25,975 bases of DNA, taken from an uncultured bacterium. GTDB taxonomy: Bacteria > Patescibacteriota > CALEFQ01. This document shows, one piece after another, positions 7,159-13,786 of this stretch. The stretch covers positions 1-25,975 of the forward strand of contig CALEFQ010000011.1 in the NCBI GenBank assembly GCA_937877125.1. The letters run 5' to 3'. The notes beneath the pieces were generated by a model. It was not told the DNA's origin. It saw only the letters and a list, made by a program, of their open reading frames with translations, and ran no database searches. Within the stretch, counting starts at the first letter, position 1, and the number at the start of each line of letters is the position of its first letter. Both the position numbers and the translations under genes were made by a program.

Positions 7159-8535
7159 ATGGAACAAAAAACCGAGCACAAAAAAAACGGCAACGGAACA
7201 AAAAATATTCACAATGACCCACCGTTTGTTTCTAGAAAATTCTTGTTTGTTTCCTGGGAAAGTTTATCAGGCGATTTAGCTTGGTCCATTAAAAAAGAGG
7301 GGCACCAGGTCAAAGCTTACATCCAAGCCAACAGCGACCAAGACGTTTATGACGGCTTCCTGGAAAAAGTCCCGGACTGGAAAAAATATATCGATTGGGC
7401 TGACGTCATAGTCTTTGACGATATCGGATTCGGGCGGATCGCTGATCAGCTACGAGCCAAGGGCAAACTGGTCGTCGGCGGCAGCACCTATACCGACAAA
7501 CTGGAAGAAGACCGGGAATTTGGCCAGGTTGAGATGAAAAACGCGGGATTGTCAATCCTGCCCCACTGGGAATTCGAGAGTTTTGACGCCGCGATAAAGT
7601 TCATTTCCGAGAATCCAGGCCGCTACGTTTTCAAGCCCTCCGGCAACACCGCTTCCGGCCAAAAAGGAATCCTGTTCCTCGGCCAGGAAGACGACGGCCG
7701 CGATTTGATTGAAATCATGGAGCAAAACAAAAAGGCCTGGGCGAAAAAAATAAAGAAATTCCAACTGCAAAAAATGGCCGTCGGCGTCGAAGTGGCCGTC
7801 GGCGCTTTCTTTAACGGAAAAGATTTTGTTTATCCGATCAACGTCAATTTTGAGCATAAAAAATTATTTCCGGGCGACATCGGACCTTACACCGGCGAGA
7901 TGGGCACCTTGAATTATTTTTCGCCCGCCAACCAACTTTTCCACAGCACCCTGGAAAAATTAAAGCCCCAAATCGCTCAGTCCGGTTATGTCGGGTACAT
8001 TGATATTAATTGTATTGCTAACGCCAAAGGCATTTACCCGCTCGAATTCACTTGCCGCTTCGGCTATCCTTTTATTTCCATCCAGATGGAAGGCATCGTC
8101 TCCCCCTTAGGCGACTTTTTTTACCGACTGGCCGCCGGACAAAACATCGAGCTCAAGACCAAAAAAGGATTCCAGATCGGGGTGTGCGTGGTAGTTCCCC
8201 CATTTCCGTTTGACGATATCAAAGAATCCTTTATTTACAAGGACCTGTCTATTTTGTTCAAAAAACCGAACCTGGAAGGCATTCATTTAGGTGACGTCAA
8301 AATGATTAATGGTGTTTGGGCCGTCGCCGGCAAAACCGGCTACGTCCTGGTAGTCACCGGATCCGGCCTCACGATAGAAGAAGCCCGGCACCAAGCCTAT
8401 TCCCGGATAAAAAACGTCACCCTGCAGAATATGTATTACCGGACCGATATCGGCGAAAGATGGCAATTAGGTGATTCGGATAGGCTCCACCACTGGGGCT
8501 ACTTGAGCAACGGATTGCCGCCCGACCACAAATAA
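7159..8535 (+). CDS. ATP-grasp domain protein, PurD (GAR synthetase)-like
   Basis: 458-aa protein. A pre-ATP-grasp domain (about 28-125, starting KFLFVSWESLSGDLAWSI) is followed by an ATP-grasp fold with PGRYVFKPSGNTASGQKG (ATP-binding strand and glycine-rich loop, about 154-171), the acidic stretch YIDINCIAN near 278-286 and YPLEFTCRFGYP near 290-301, which resembles the metal-binding end of carboxylate-amine ligases. The layout is like phosphoribosylamine-glycine ligase, but no other purine gene is nearby, so a role in another carboxylate-amine ligation is equally possible. The first 25 residues are polar and Lys/Asn-rich. Six bases downstream starts a broken GreA/B-like gene, suggesting one former operon. 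Confidence 0.75.
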   Translation: MEQKTEHKKNGNGTKNIHNDPPFVSRKFLFVSWESLSGDLAWSIKKEGHQVKAYIQANSDQDVYDGFLEKVPDWKKYIDWADVIVFDDIGFGRIADQLRAKGKLVVGGSTYTDKLEEDREFGQVEMKNAGLSILPHWEFESFDAAIKFISENPGRYVFKPSGNTASGQKGILFLGQEDDGRDLIEIMEQNKKAWAKKIKKFQLQKMAVGVEVAVGAFFNGKDFVYPINVNFEHKKLFPGDIGPYTGEMGTLNYFSPANQLFHSTLEKLKPQIAQSGYVGYIDINCIANAKGIYPLEFTCRFGYPFISIQMEGIVSPLGDFFYRLAAGQNIELKTKKGFQIGVCVVVPPFPFDDIKESFIYKDLSILFKKPNLEGIHLGDVKMINGVWAVAGKTGYVLVVTGSGLTIEEARHQAYSRIKNVTLQNMYYRTDIGERWQLGDSDRLHHWGYLSNGLPPDHK

Positions 8536-8541
8536 AATCTG

Positions 8542-8946
8542 ATGAAATCAGACGATAGTTTTTTTGTTTGTCCGCCGGAGTATCTATCCCTCCAAGCGAA
8601 ACGCGCCCAGCTAAAAAAACAATGGCAACAGACACAGCGCGACCTGGGGCAAGTCATTTTCAGCTCCAGTTCTTTCGTTAACAAAACTCCGGGACTTGAC
8701 TAAACAGAAATGCAGCTGCACCGGATCGAAGAACAAATCTACAACATTGACTAGATCCTAGACCGCGCCCGGCTGATTAGTGACGCCGGCCAACTTGATC
8801 CGAATCTGGTGACAGTATATTCTCTGGTAGATGCCGAAAATACCGGAAACCATCAGTGCCTGTCATTTTACCTCCAGCATATTTTTCAACCCCAAAACAA
8901 TCCTCTGATCATTACGCCCGCCTCCCCCACGGCCGCCAGCTCCTAA
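8542..8946 (+). pseudogene. GreA/GreB-like transcription factor remnant with two in-frame stops
   Basis: One frame from ATG 8542 to TAA 8944-8946 is interrupted by TAA at 8701-8703 and TAG at 8752-8754, with no frameshift. The pieces resemble a Gre factor: an N-terminal helical hairpin part (YLSLQAKRAQLKKQWQQT), then QLHRIEEQIYNID-stop-ILDRARLI, matching the usual RIxxLexxLxxAxxI stretch, then a degenerate FKBP-like part ending IITPASPTAASS, where Gre proteins continue with SPxGxALLGK. The Gre GDLSEN signature is absent and the C-terminus is cut short. Gre proteins rescue backtracked RNA polymerase; this copy is probably inactive unless stops are read through. It follows the ATP-grasp gene by 6 bp. 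Confidence 0.72.
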
Positions 8947-8955
8947 ATAAAAAAA

Positions 8956-8990
8956 CGGGGACCTGGTAAAGATTGCTCTCCCCGATAAAA
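8956..8990 (+). terminator. Weak intrinsic terminator after the Gre-like remnant
   Basis: CGGGGA (8956-8961) pairs with TCCCCG (8979-8984) around a 17-nt loop. The downstream tract is A-rich with few Ts, so plus-strand termination would be weak. Confidence 0.4.
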
Positions 8991-9026
8991 AATAAAACCT
9001 AAAAATAAAAAAGATAAAAAAGGGAT

Positions 9027-9055
9027 TTGACAGTCAACAGATAATTTCCTAGAAT
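9027..9055 (+). promoter_or_regulatory. Strong promoter of the orphan RNA unit
   Basis: TTGACA (9027-9032), 17-nt spacer, TAGAAT (9050-9055). Predicted transcript start 9061-9064. Confidence 0.75.
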
Positions 9056-9117
9056 TTAAGCAATGACGGCTCGCCGGCTCATGGTTCACTGAATCCTGGG
9101 CCAAGGAGGGAACACCT

Positions 9118-9171
9118 ATGCGTGTCGGAAGTTATCAACAAAAGCAATCGGAGGAAACAACCGGGTGCTGA
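9118..9171 (+). CDS. 17-residue small ORF inside the orphan RNA
   Basis: MRVGSYQQKQSEETTGC, ATG 9118 to TGA 9169-9171. A perfect AAGGAGG (9103-9109) lies 8 nt upstream, an ideal spacing, and stands out because most genes here lack Shine-Dalgarno sequences. The stop codon overlaps the loop of the hairpin at 9163-9174, an arrangement seen in leader peptides. No downstream gene on this strand exists. It may be a real micropeptide, a leader of a lost gene, or chance in a purine-rich RNA. Confidence 0.4.
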   Translation: MRVGSYQQKQSEETTGC

Positions 9172-9197
9172 CCCAAGGAGGGTAAGAACCCCCATTC

Positions 9198-9247
9198 CCC
9201 CGAGAAAGAAAGTGCTCTGCACCAAACTCTTTCTCGGGGCTGTTTTT
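9198..9247 (+). terminator. Strong intrinsic terminator of the orphan RNA
   Basis: CCCCGAGAAAGA (9198-9209) pairs perfectly with TCTTTCTCGGGG (9228-9239), followed by CTGTTTTT. The convergent nucleotidyltransferase gene ends inside its tail. Confidence 0.9.
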
Positions 9248-9965
9248 ATTTTCGCAAAAATTTAGCCATTTTCGGCACATCCGACGGCTTGCCGAAATCA
9301 AGCCAGGGGTCAGCGCACACCGCCACTCTTATCGGGTGTTTTTTTGTTAGCGTCGAAGCCGCCGTGGTAATCATGTATTCGCCGTTTTTGGGCGACGGGC
9401 CAAGTTTTTCTAAGACCGGAAATATTTCTTGATAAAAAGTATACAGCCCGCTATTGCCTAAATTGAGACCAGGGCTCGCCTGCTTTTCCCGAATTTTCAC
9501 TAAACTCTTGGCCGGCGTCTGCTCAATACTGCCATATAAATCCCAACGCTCGGTGAGCATTCCAAAAATAGTTGATTGTTTGGCCGCCCGGGCCGCTTTT
9601 AGATCATTGACCCCGTATAAATTATCGGCCATCAAATAAACGAACGGCTCATTGCCTAGCGCTGATTGGGCGGCCAGCACCGGTATCGCCGTGCCGTATT
9701 TTGATTCCGGAAAGACCCCGAACTGGTCAACCAATGTCAAATCAAACTGTTTTTTATGTTGCCGAGCGAATTCGATAAATTTTTCCCGATGCCGACCAAT
9801 CACCACAACAATCTTTTTAAATCCGGCTTTTTTGATATTGGCCAGCAAATAGCTCAAAAAAGGGCGACCTAAAACATTGATCAAGTGTTTGGGCTTGTTT
9901 TTGGCCAGATGTTTCATCCGCGTGCCGTTGCCGGCCGCAGCAATAACAATGGTATCAATCATCAT
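9246..9965 (-). CDS. Sugar-phosphate nucleotidyltransferase (NTP transferase family)
   Basis: 239-aa GT-A fold enzyme that would join an NTP to a sugar 1-phosphate, giving an activated sugar for envelope polysaccharide or glycolipid. The N-terminal signature AAAGNGTRM (residues 9-17) followed by KPKHLINVLGRPFLSYLL is the nucleotide-binding motif; YLMADNLYG near 112-120 supplies the metal-binding Asp. It lacks the left-handed beta-helix domain of GlmU, so it is closer to RmlA/GalU/MpG-type single-domain enzymes. Third gene after the TrmB-like regulator and glmS; only 31 bp, filled by repeat R2, separate it from glmS, which suggests co-expression of amino-sugar and nucleotide-sugar supply. ATG ATG start, no Shine-Dalgarno. 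Confidence 0.85.
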   Translation of the reverse strand: MMIDTIVIAAAGNGTRMKHLAKNKPKHLINVLGRPFLSYLLANIKKAGFKKIVVVIGRHREKFIEFARQHKKQFDLTLVDQFGVFPESKYGTAIPVLAAQSALGNEPFVYLMADNLYGVNDLKAARAAKQSTIFGMLTERWDLYGSIEQTPAKSLVKIREKQASPGLNLGNSGLYTFYQEIFPVLEKLGPSPKNGEYMITTAASTLTKKHPIRVAVCADPWLDFGKPSDVPKMAKFLRK

Positions 9966-9989
9966 AAGTCAAAAGTCAAAGGTAAAAAG
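9966..9989. repeat. Heptad repeat R2, glmS-nucleotidyltransferase junction
   Basis: Units AAGTCAA, AAGTCAA, AGGTAAA, AAG, directly abutting the start codon at 9965. Single-arm copy of the family seen at 5485-5559. Confidence 0.75.
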
Positions 9990-9996
9990 ATTCTGC

Positions 9997-11847
9997 TCAT
10001 TCTACCGTGACGCTCTTGGCCAGATTTCGTGGCTTATCGACATCGCGGCCGAGAGCGACCGCAACGTGATAAGCAAATAATTGCAGAGGAATAACCGTCA
10101 GGATCGGTGACAGCATCTCGATCGTCTCGGGGATATAGATAACATCATCGACTAAGCCGGCCATTTCTCGGTCACCGGCGGTGGCAATGACAATCACTTT
10201 CCCCCGCCGCGCCTGGATTTCCTTGATATTGCTTAGCATCTTATCCCGTACGCTGTCGTTGGGCACGATGGCCATGGTCGGAAAATTTTCGTCAATTAGT
10301 GCCAGCGGGCCGTGCTTCATTTCACCAGCACCGTAGCCTTCGGCGTGGATATAAGAAATTTCCTTCAGTTTCAAAGCTCCTTCCAGCGCAATCGGAAAAT
10401 TATACTTGCGCCCGAGAAAAAGGAAATTTTTGGCAGCCGCGTATTTTCGGGCGATTTTTTTGATATTTTCATTCTGCTTTAGAACTTCCTTGACTTGTCC
10501 TGGAATTTTTTGCAGCGCTTCCGCAATTTGACGGCCGTGTGATTCAGTCAGTTGCCTCTGACGACCGAGAAAAAGCGATAGCAAGGCCAGAACCGTCAAT
10601 TGAGAAGTAAAAGCCTTGGTAGAGGCCACGCCAATTTCCGGCCCGGCATGATTATAAATCCCGGCGTCGGTTTCGCGGGCAATGGTCGAACCGACCGTAT
10701 TAACGATTCCCAGGGCCAGTACGCCTTTCCGCTTCGCTTCCCGGACCGCGGCCAAGGTGTCCGCTGTTTCACCGGATTGGCTGATGGCCAGCACCAAAGA
10801 ATGTTTGGAATCCAGCACCGGCGAGCGATAACGAAATTCCGAGGCAAATTCCGTTTCGGTTTCGATCCCGCCCTGTTCTTCCAGCATGTACTCGCCGACC
10901 ATGCCGGAATACAAGGCAGTGCCGCAGGCGATAATTTTTATATTTTTTTTCTTGCGTAAAACATCTTCGTAATCGCGGATGCCGCCGAGCATCGACAAAC
11001 CTTCTTCGGAAATAAGACGCCCGCGCATGCTGTCCCGGATAGAATTAGGCTGTTCGAAAATTTCCTTGAGCATGAAATGGGGATAGCCACCTTTTTCCGC
11101 TTCTTTCAAATCCCATTCGATTTCAGTGGCCTCTTTTCTGATGCGACCATTGGTTTGAATTGAAGAAATCTGATAATTCTGTTCTTTCAGCACGGCCATC
11201 TCGCCGTCATCTAAATAGATTACCTGCTTGGTATGTGAAATTATCGGAGCCGCGTCGGAAGCGACGATGAATTCCTTTTCACCCAGCCCGATGCCGAGCG
11301 GACTGCCCTTGCGCGCCACCACTATTTTTCCTGGATCCCGATTGGAAATCACCGCGATACCGTAAGTGCCGGACACGTCACGGAGCGCCGTCCGCACCGC
11401 CTTTTCCAGATCACCCTCAAAATATTCCTCAATCAGGTGCGCCAATATTTCGGTATCGGTTTCCGAGCGAAAAACATGGCCCTTTTTCTCTAAACGATGC
11501 TTCAACGATAAATAATTTTCCACGATGCCATTATGCACGACAAAAATTTCACCGTCGCAATCGGTATGGGGATGTGCGTTAGTTTCGTTCGGCTCGCCGT
11601 GAGTCGCCCAACGAGTATGAGCGATTCCGACCGTCCCGCGGCCGCTGGAGCAGGACACTTTTTGGGCTAAGTCCCCGATTACTGAATTTTTGCCTTCGCG
11701 CTTTACCTTAGCCACATAAGTTTTATCGCCGTCCACCAAAGCCAACCCGGCCGAATCATAACCGCGGTATTCCAGGCGCTTCAAGCCTTCTAATAAAATT
11801 TTAGGCACATCCTCTTTTTGGCCGATGTAAGCTACAATGCCACACAT
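9997..11847 (-). CDS. glmS: Glutamine-fructose-6-phosphate aminotransferase (isomerizing)
   Basis: 616-aa enzyme converting fructose 6-phosphate and glutamine to glucosamine 6-phosphate, the entry to UDP-GlcNAc and peptidoglycan. The N-terminal class II glutaminase begins MCGIVAYIG with the nucleophile Cys2 exposed after Met removal; RWATHGEPNETNAHPH is the glutamine-binding segment (about 79-94). Two SIS domains follow, with CGTALYSG, AISQSGETADT and GPEIGVASTKAFTSQ. The C-terminus DKPRNLAKSVTVE is the classical active-site tail. Full length. Lies between the trmB-like regulator and a nucleotidyltransferase; the junctions on both sides are heptad repeats. No glmS ribozyme core is recognisable upstream. 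Confidence 0.97.
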   Translation of the reverse strand: MCGIVAYIGQKEDVPKILLEGLKRLEYRGYDSAGLALVDGDKTYVAKVKREGKNSVIGDLAQKVSCSSGRGTVGIAHTRWATHGEPNETNAHPHTDCDGEIFVVHNGIVENYLSLKHRLEKKGHVFRSETDTEILAHLIEEYFEGDLEKAVRTALRDVSGTYGIAVISNRDPGKIVVARKGSPLGIGLGEKEFIVASDAAPIISHTKQVIYLDDGEMAVLKEQNYQISSIQTNGRIRKEATEIEWDLKEAEKGGYPHFMLKEIFEQPNSIRDSMRGRLISEEGLSMLGGIRDYEDVLRKKKNIKIIACGTALYSGMVGEYMLEEQGGIETETEFASEFRYRSPVLDSKHSLVLAISQSGETADTLAAVREAKRKGVLALGIVNTVGSTIARETDAGIYNHAGPEIGVASTKAFTSQLTVLALLSLFLGRQRQLTESHGRQIAEALQKIPGQVKEVLKQNENIKKIARKYAAAKNFLFLGRKYNFPIALEGALKLKEISYIHAEGYGAGEMKHGPLALIDENFPTMAIVPNDSVRDKMLSNIKEIQARRGKVIVIATAGDREMAGLVDDVIYIPETIEMLSPILTVIPLQLFAYHVAVALGRDVDKPRNLAKSVTVE

Positions 11848-11853
11848 GTTTTT

Positions 11854-11922
11854 AAGTCAAAAGTAAAAAGTCAAAAGTAAAAAGGTGAATCTTTTGACTT
11901 TTGACCTTTGACTATTGACTTT
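11854..11922. repeat. Heptad repeat R3, inverted arms, trmB-glmS junction
   Basis: Left arm 11854-11884 alternates AAGTCAA and AAGTAAA; right arm 11891-11922 has CTTTTGA, CTTTTGA, CCTTTGA, CTATTGA, CTTT. A hairpin of about 25-30 imperfect pairs fills nearly the whole 76-bp spacer. Confidence 0.82.
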
Positions 11923-11923
11923 A

Positions 11924-12664
11924 TCAAAGTGCTTCCCACAGCCTTCTAAATATCAATTTCTGCGTCTCGGCGCTGGCTCGGTCCTCAATAATAACGCCCA
12001 GCGGTTGGCCTTTGGCATCTAAAGTGACAAACGATATTTTGGGACCGTAAATAACCATATAGCTGGAATCTTCGGCCGCTTTTTCGGAAAGCCACTTGCG
12101 CTCATCCAAGCCTCGCAATTCTCCGCCCGGGCCAATAGCCACCACTTTGACCTTGATCCCCGCCTTGATCCGTTGTTCGGAAAAATCCGGAAAATCCTTA
12201 TAAATGATTTGGCGCTTGCCCTTGGTCGAATAAACAAAATATTCTTTGCCTGTTTCTTGGGCAGTCACCGCCAAGACATCGCGAAGCATTTCGCTGACTT
12301 CTTTGGTTCCCTCGTAATACTTGATCTTGGGCCGGCTGCCATGCGCCGAAAAAAGCGAACGCAATTCCGGAATAGCCGAGGCAACTTCGACCCGTTGTTC
12401 CTCGAGCTGTTTTTCTTGGCGTTTTAACAGCTCTTTGATTTTTTCCGGATCTTCCGCGGCGAATAATTTACCTTTACCCCGCTGGTAATAAGAAGCCAGT
12501 CCTTGGGCAATAAACTTTTTGAGAATATTAAAAACAGTCCCCCGGCCGATGCCGGTGTCGGCCGCAATCAAGCGCACTGACGTGGGACTTTTTTCCAGTA
12601 AATTAAGATAGACGTTTATCTCGTCACCGCTGAAGCCGATTTTTTTGAGGGTGTCGGAGATCAT
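11924..12664 (-). CDS. TrmB-family transcriptional regulator
   Basis: 246 aa from ATG 12664. The N-terminal winged HTH (residues 1-70) begins MISDTLKKIGFSGDEINVYL and includes IAADTGIGRGTVFNILKKF as recognition region, the pattern of TrmB/sugar-specific regulators. A Lys/Glu-rich coiled coil follows (about 75-105), then a C-terminal effector-type domain. A longer frame from a TTG exists but its extra residues are encoded by repeat R4, so the ATG is preferred. TrmB proteins are mainly archaeal and respond to sugars. Placement directly before glmS and a sugar nucleotidyltransferase makes control of amino-sugar metabolism a plausible inference. Ends with TGA. Confidence 0.82.
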   Translation of the reverse strand: MISDTLKKIGFSGDEINVYLNLLEKSPTSVRLIAADTGIGRGTVFNILKKFIAQGLASYYQRGKGKLFAAEDPEKIKELLKRQEKQLEEQRVEVASAIPELRSLFSAHGSRPKIKYYEGTKEVSEMLRDVLAVTAQETGKEYFVYSTKGKRQIIYKDFPDFSEQRIKAGIKVKVVAIGPGGELRGLDERKWLSEKAAEDSSYMVIYGPKISFVTLDAKGQPLGVIIEDRASAETQKLIFRRLWEAL

Positions 12665-12670
12665 AGTAAC

Positions 12671-12736
12671 AAGGCAAAAGGTAAAGGGCAAAAGGTAAAA
12701 TCTTATAATTTTACGTTTTACGCTTTACATTTTACG
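12671..12736. repeat. Heptad repeat R4, upstream of the trmB-like gene
   Basis: Left arm 12671-12700: AAGGCAA, AAGGTAA, AGGGCAA, AAGGTAA. Right arm 12709-12736 runs TTTTACG, TTTTACG, CTTTACA, TTTTACG. Same 7-bp period as the other copies but a diverged sequence (GGYAA core). Confidence 0.7.
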
Positions 12737-13000
12737 TCATAAACTGGAAGAGAGAGGAAGAGGTGTAAGATTGCGGGGCGATGGGTAAGTGGGTGGAGCT
12801 GGCGGAGGAGGTCAGTCGGTGGGGTGGCGGGGTGAGTGTGTCGCAATCTTAGATTCTTCTCTCTCTCTAGTGGTCCGTTTGGGGCGGAGATCTTTCAAGC
12901 TGACGCTTGATCGTTCTCGACGACCCGTCACGGGTTGAAGTTCTACTTCAGAGGTTGGTTTCCCAACTCTTTTTCGAACCTTATTCTTCCCTCCCTTTCT
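12735..13000 (-). ncRNA. Unidentified structured RNA: row of abutting hairpins plus a large C-rich loop
   Basis: Transcribed from a perfect consensus promoter. Reading plus-strand coordinates, five stems lie almost end to end: 12954-12967 (GTTGG/CCAAC, GAAA loop in RNA), 12936-12950 (6 bp), 12923-12935 (ACCCG/CGGGT), 12911-12923 (TCGT/ACGA), 12895-12910 (TCAAGC/GCTTGA); a weaker one is 12874-12888. The 3' part is a long hairpin, 12745-12774 with 12843-12870, including TAAGATTGC/GCAATCTTA, closing a 68-nt loop that is very C-rich in the RNA and contains CCTCC. It could be a free RNA or the leader of trmB-glmS, 60-70 nt downstream; its 3' end is not defined. No match to an RNA family I recognise. 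Confidence 0.6.
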
Positions 13001-13006
13001 ACCTTC

Positions 13007-13034
13007 ATTATACACGAACGAAATAACCTGTCAA
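13007..13034 (-). promoter_or_regulatory. Perfect consensus promoter of the structured RNA
   Basis: Minus strand TTGACA (13034-13029), 16-nt spacer, TATAAT (13012-13007), all twelve bases consensus. Predicted start about 13000. Confidence 0.82.
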
Positions 13035-13177
13035 GCCTTTTTTGGACATTTTTATATAGATAAAAATGGCTTATTTAAGCACAAATATCGCGTGCACCAG
13101 AAAAATGTCAAAGATAATAGTTGTCCACAGTATGCTCGCCAACACCCCGAGGCACCAAGAGAGGCAGAAAGAAAGGT

Positions 13178-13202
13178 AAAAAACTCCCCTATTGAGAGGG
13201 AC
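13178..13202 (-). terminator. Second, weaker minus-strand terminator
   Basis: TCCC (minus strand, from 13201) pairs with GGGA around a short loop and is followed by TTTTTT at 13183-13178. It backs up the stronger terminator at 13212-13258. The stretch 13035-13177 shows no gene. Confidence 0.5.
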
Positions 13203-13211
13203 ATTTGAAGC

Positions 13212-13258
13212 AAAAAAACACCCCTGCAAGATTGATCTTGTCATATCTTACAGGGGTT
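13212..13258 (-). terminator. Strong intrinsic terminator of the 149-aa gene
   Basis: Minus strand ACCCCTGTAAGAT pairs with ATCTTGCAGGGGT (one mismatch), followed by GTTTTTTTG. Confidence 0.9.
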
Positions 13259-13267
13259 ATGGGCATT

Positions 13268-13717
13268 CTACAGGTGGTAACGATGACTCAAGCGGAAAGC
13301 CTCGGCGATCAGTCGAAATTTTTTAATCTGCTGACGAACAGCCGGAACCCTCTTCGACAAGCGAGCCAATAGGGCTGGCAAACCAGAATACACCAGCAGC
13401 AAGTAATCAGAGGAAAGGATAGTTGCGCCATTATTCATTTCCCATATCTCCCCTTCCTTAACGGACTGGCTGTCATCGTGGTCTCTGACACATAACCAGA
13501 CATGCAGGCCTCGCCAATTGTCAGCAACAGAGACCTGGAAATAATATTCGTTGTCCAACGTAACACGACATTCCACTGCACGTGGCTTGAGCGTCCGATT
13601 TTCAAACGGCTTGATAAACAACGAAACGAACGTGTTTATGACCCGCTTCATCTCATTGGCCGCTTCCGCTCCTTCTACACTCTCTTCCAAGATCAAAGCC
13701 CAATTTTGATTACTCAC
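13268..13717 (-). CDS. Protein of unknown function, 149 aa
   Basis: I do not recognise a family. Start is GTG 13717 because AAAGGAGG (minus strand 13730-13723) sits 5 nt before it; a longer frame continues upstream into the promoter and is rejected. The product (M)SNQNWALILEES... has an N-terminal acidic, probably helical part, a central part with alternating hydrophobic residues suggesting beta strands (VECRVTLDNEYYFQVSV, LHVWLCVRD), and a basic helical C-terminus (RVPAVRQQIKKFRLIAEAFR). No membrane segment or signal peptide. Monocistronic, with its own promoter, hairpin-rich leader and strong terminator, a style shared with the carrier-protein genes at 20-21.5 kb. Confidence 0.7.
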   Translation of the reverse strand: MSNQNWALILEESVEGAEAANEMKRVINTFVSLFIKPFENRTLKPRAVECRVTLDNEYYFQVSVADNWRGLHVWLCVRDHDDSQSVKEGEIWEMNNGATILSSDYLLLVYSGLPALLARLSKRVPAVRQQIKKFRLIAEAFRLSHRYHL

Positions 13718-13729
13718 GTCGTCCTCCTT

Positions 13730-13782
13730 TCCCGTATCCGGGAGGGCCATATCTGGCCGGATGGTGCCACGCGGTATGCGCG
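13730..13782 (-). promoter_or_regulatory. Leader with small hairpins directly before the Shine-Dalgarno
   Basis: In RNA sense: CGCG-CATAC-CGCG (13782-13770), GGCCA-GATA-TGGCC (13758-13745), TCCCG-GATA-CGGGA (13743-13730). The last two are 5-bp stems with the same GATA loop, one base apart, and the last shares its final base with the AAAGGAGG site. Could be a protein-binding or translation-control element. Confidence 0.5.
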
Positions 13783-13786
13783 ACTG

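Larger units (their letters stand above)
9062..9247 (+). ncRNA. Unidentified short RNA, stand-alone unit with small ORF
   Basis: About 185 nt between a near-consensus promoter and a strong terminator; the flanking gene on the right is on the opposite strand, so this is an independent transcript. It contains CCAAGGAGGG twice (9101-9110, 9174-9183). The second copy sits between hairpins GGGT-GCTG-ACCC (9163-9174) and GGGT-AAGA-ACCC (9180-9191); an alternative ACCC-AAGGA-GGGT pairing would place the purine motif in a loop. ACAC-CTATGC-GTGT (9112-9125) is another possible stem. Several GGA trinucleotides recall CsrA-binding RNAs. I could not match it to 6S RNA, SRP RNA, RNase P, tmRNA or a riboswitch I know. 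Confidence 0.6.

Noticed and set aside
9116..9301. 61-codon minus-strand frame at the orphan RNA
   Set aside because: Runs through the terminator and into the nucleotidyltransferase gene in another frame; no support.
11848..12000. glmS ribozyme or known riboswitch before glmS
   Set aside because: No glmS ribozyme core is visible; the spacer is only the heptad repeat hairpin.
12665..12691. Extended start of the TrmB-like protein (MPFTFCLVT...)
   Set aside because: The extra residues are read from the heptad repeat via a TTG; the ATG at 12664 begins right at the HTH domain.
12812..13015. 67-codon minus-strand frame encoding a basic peptide
   Set aside because: Its GTG start lies in the promoter, immediately upstream of and overlapping the TATAAT box, so it could not be on the transcript; no ribosome site, and the bases are explained by RNA hairpins.
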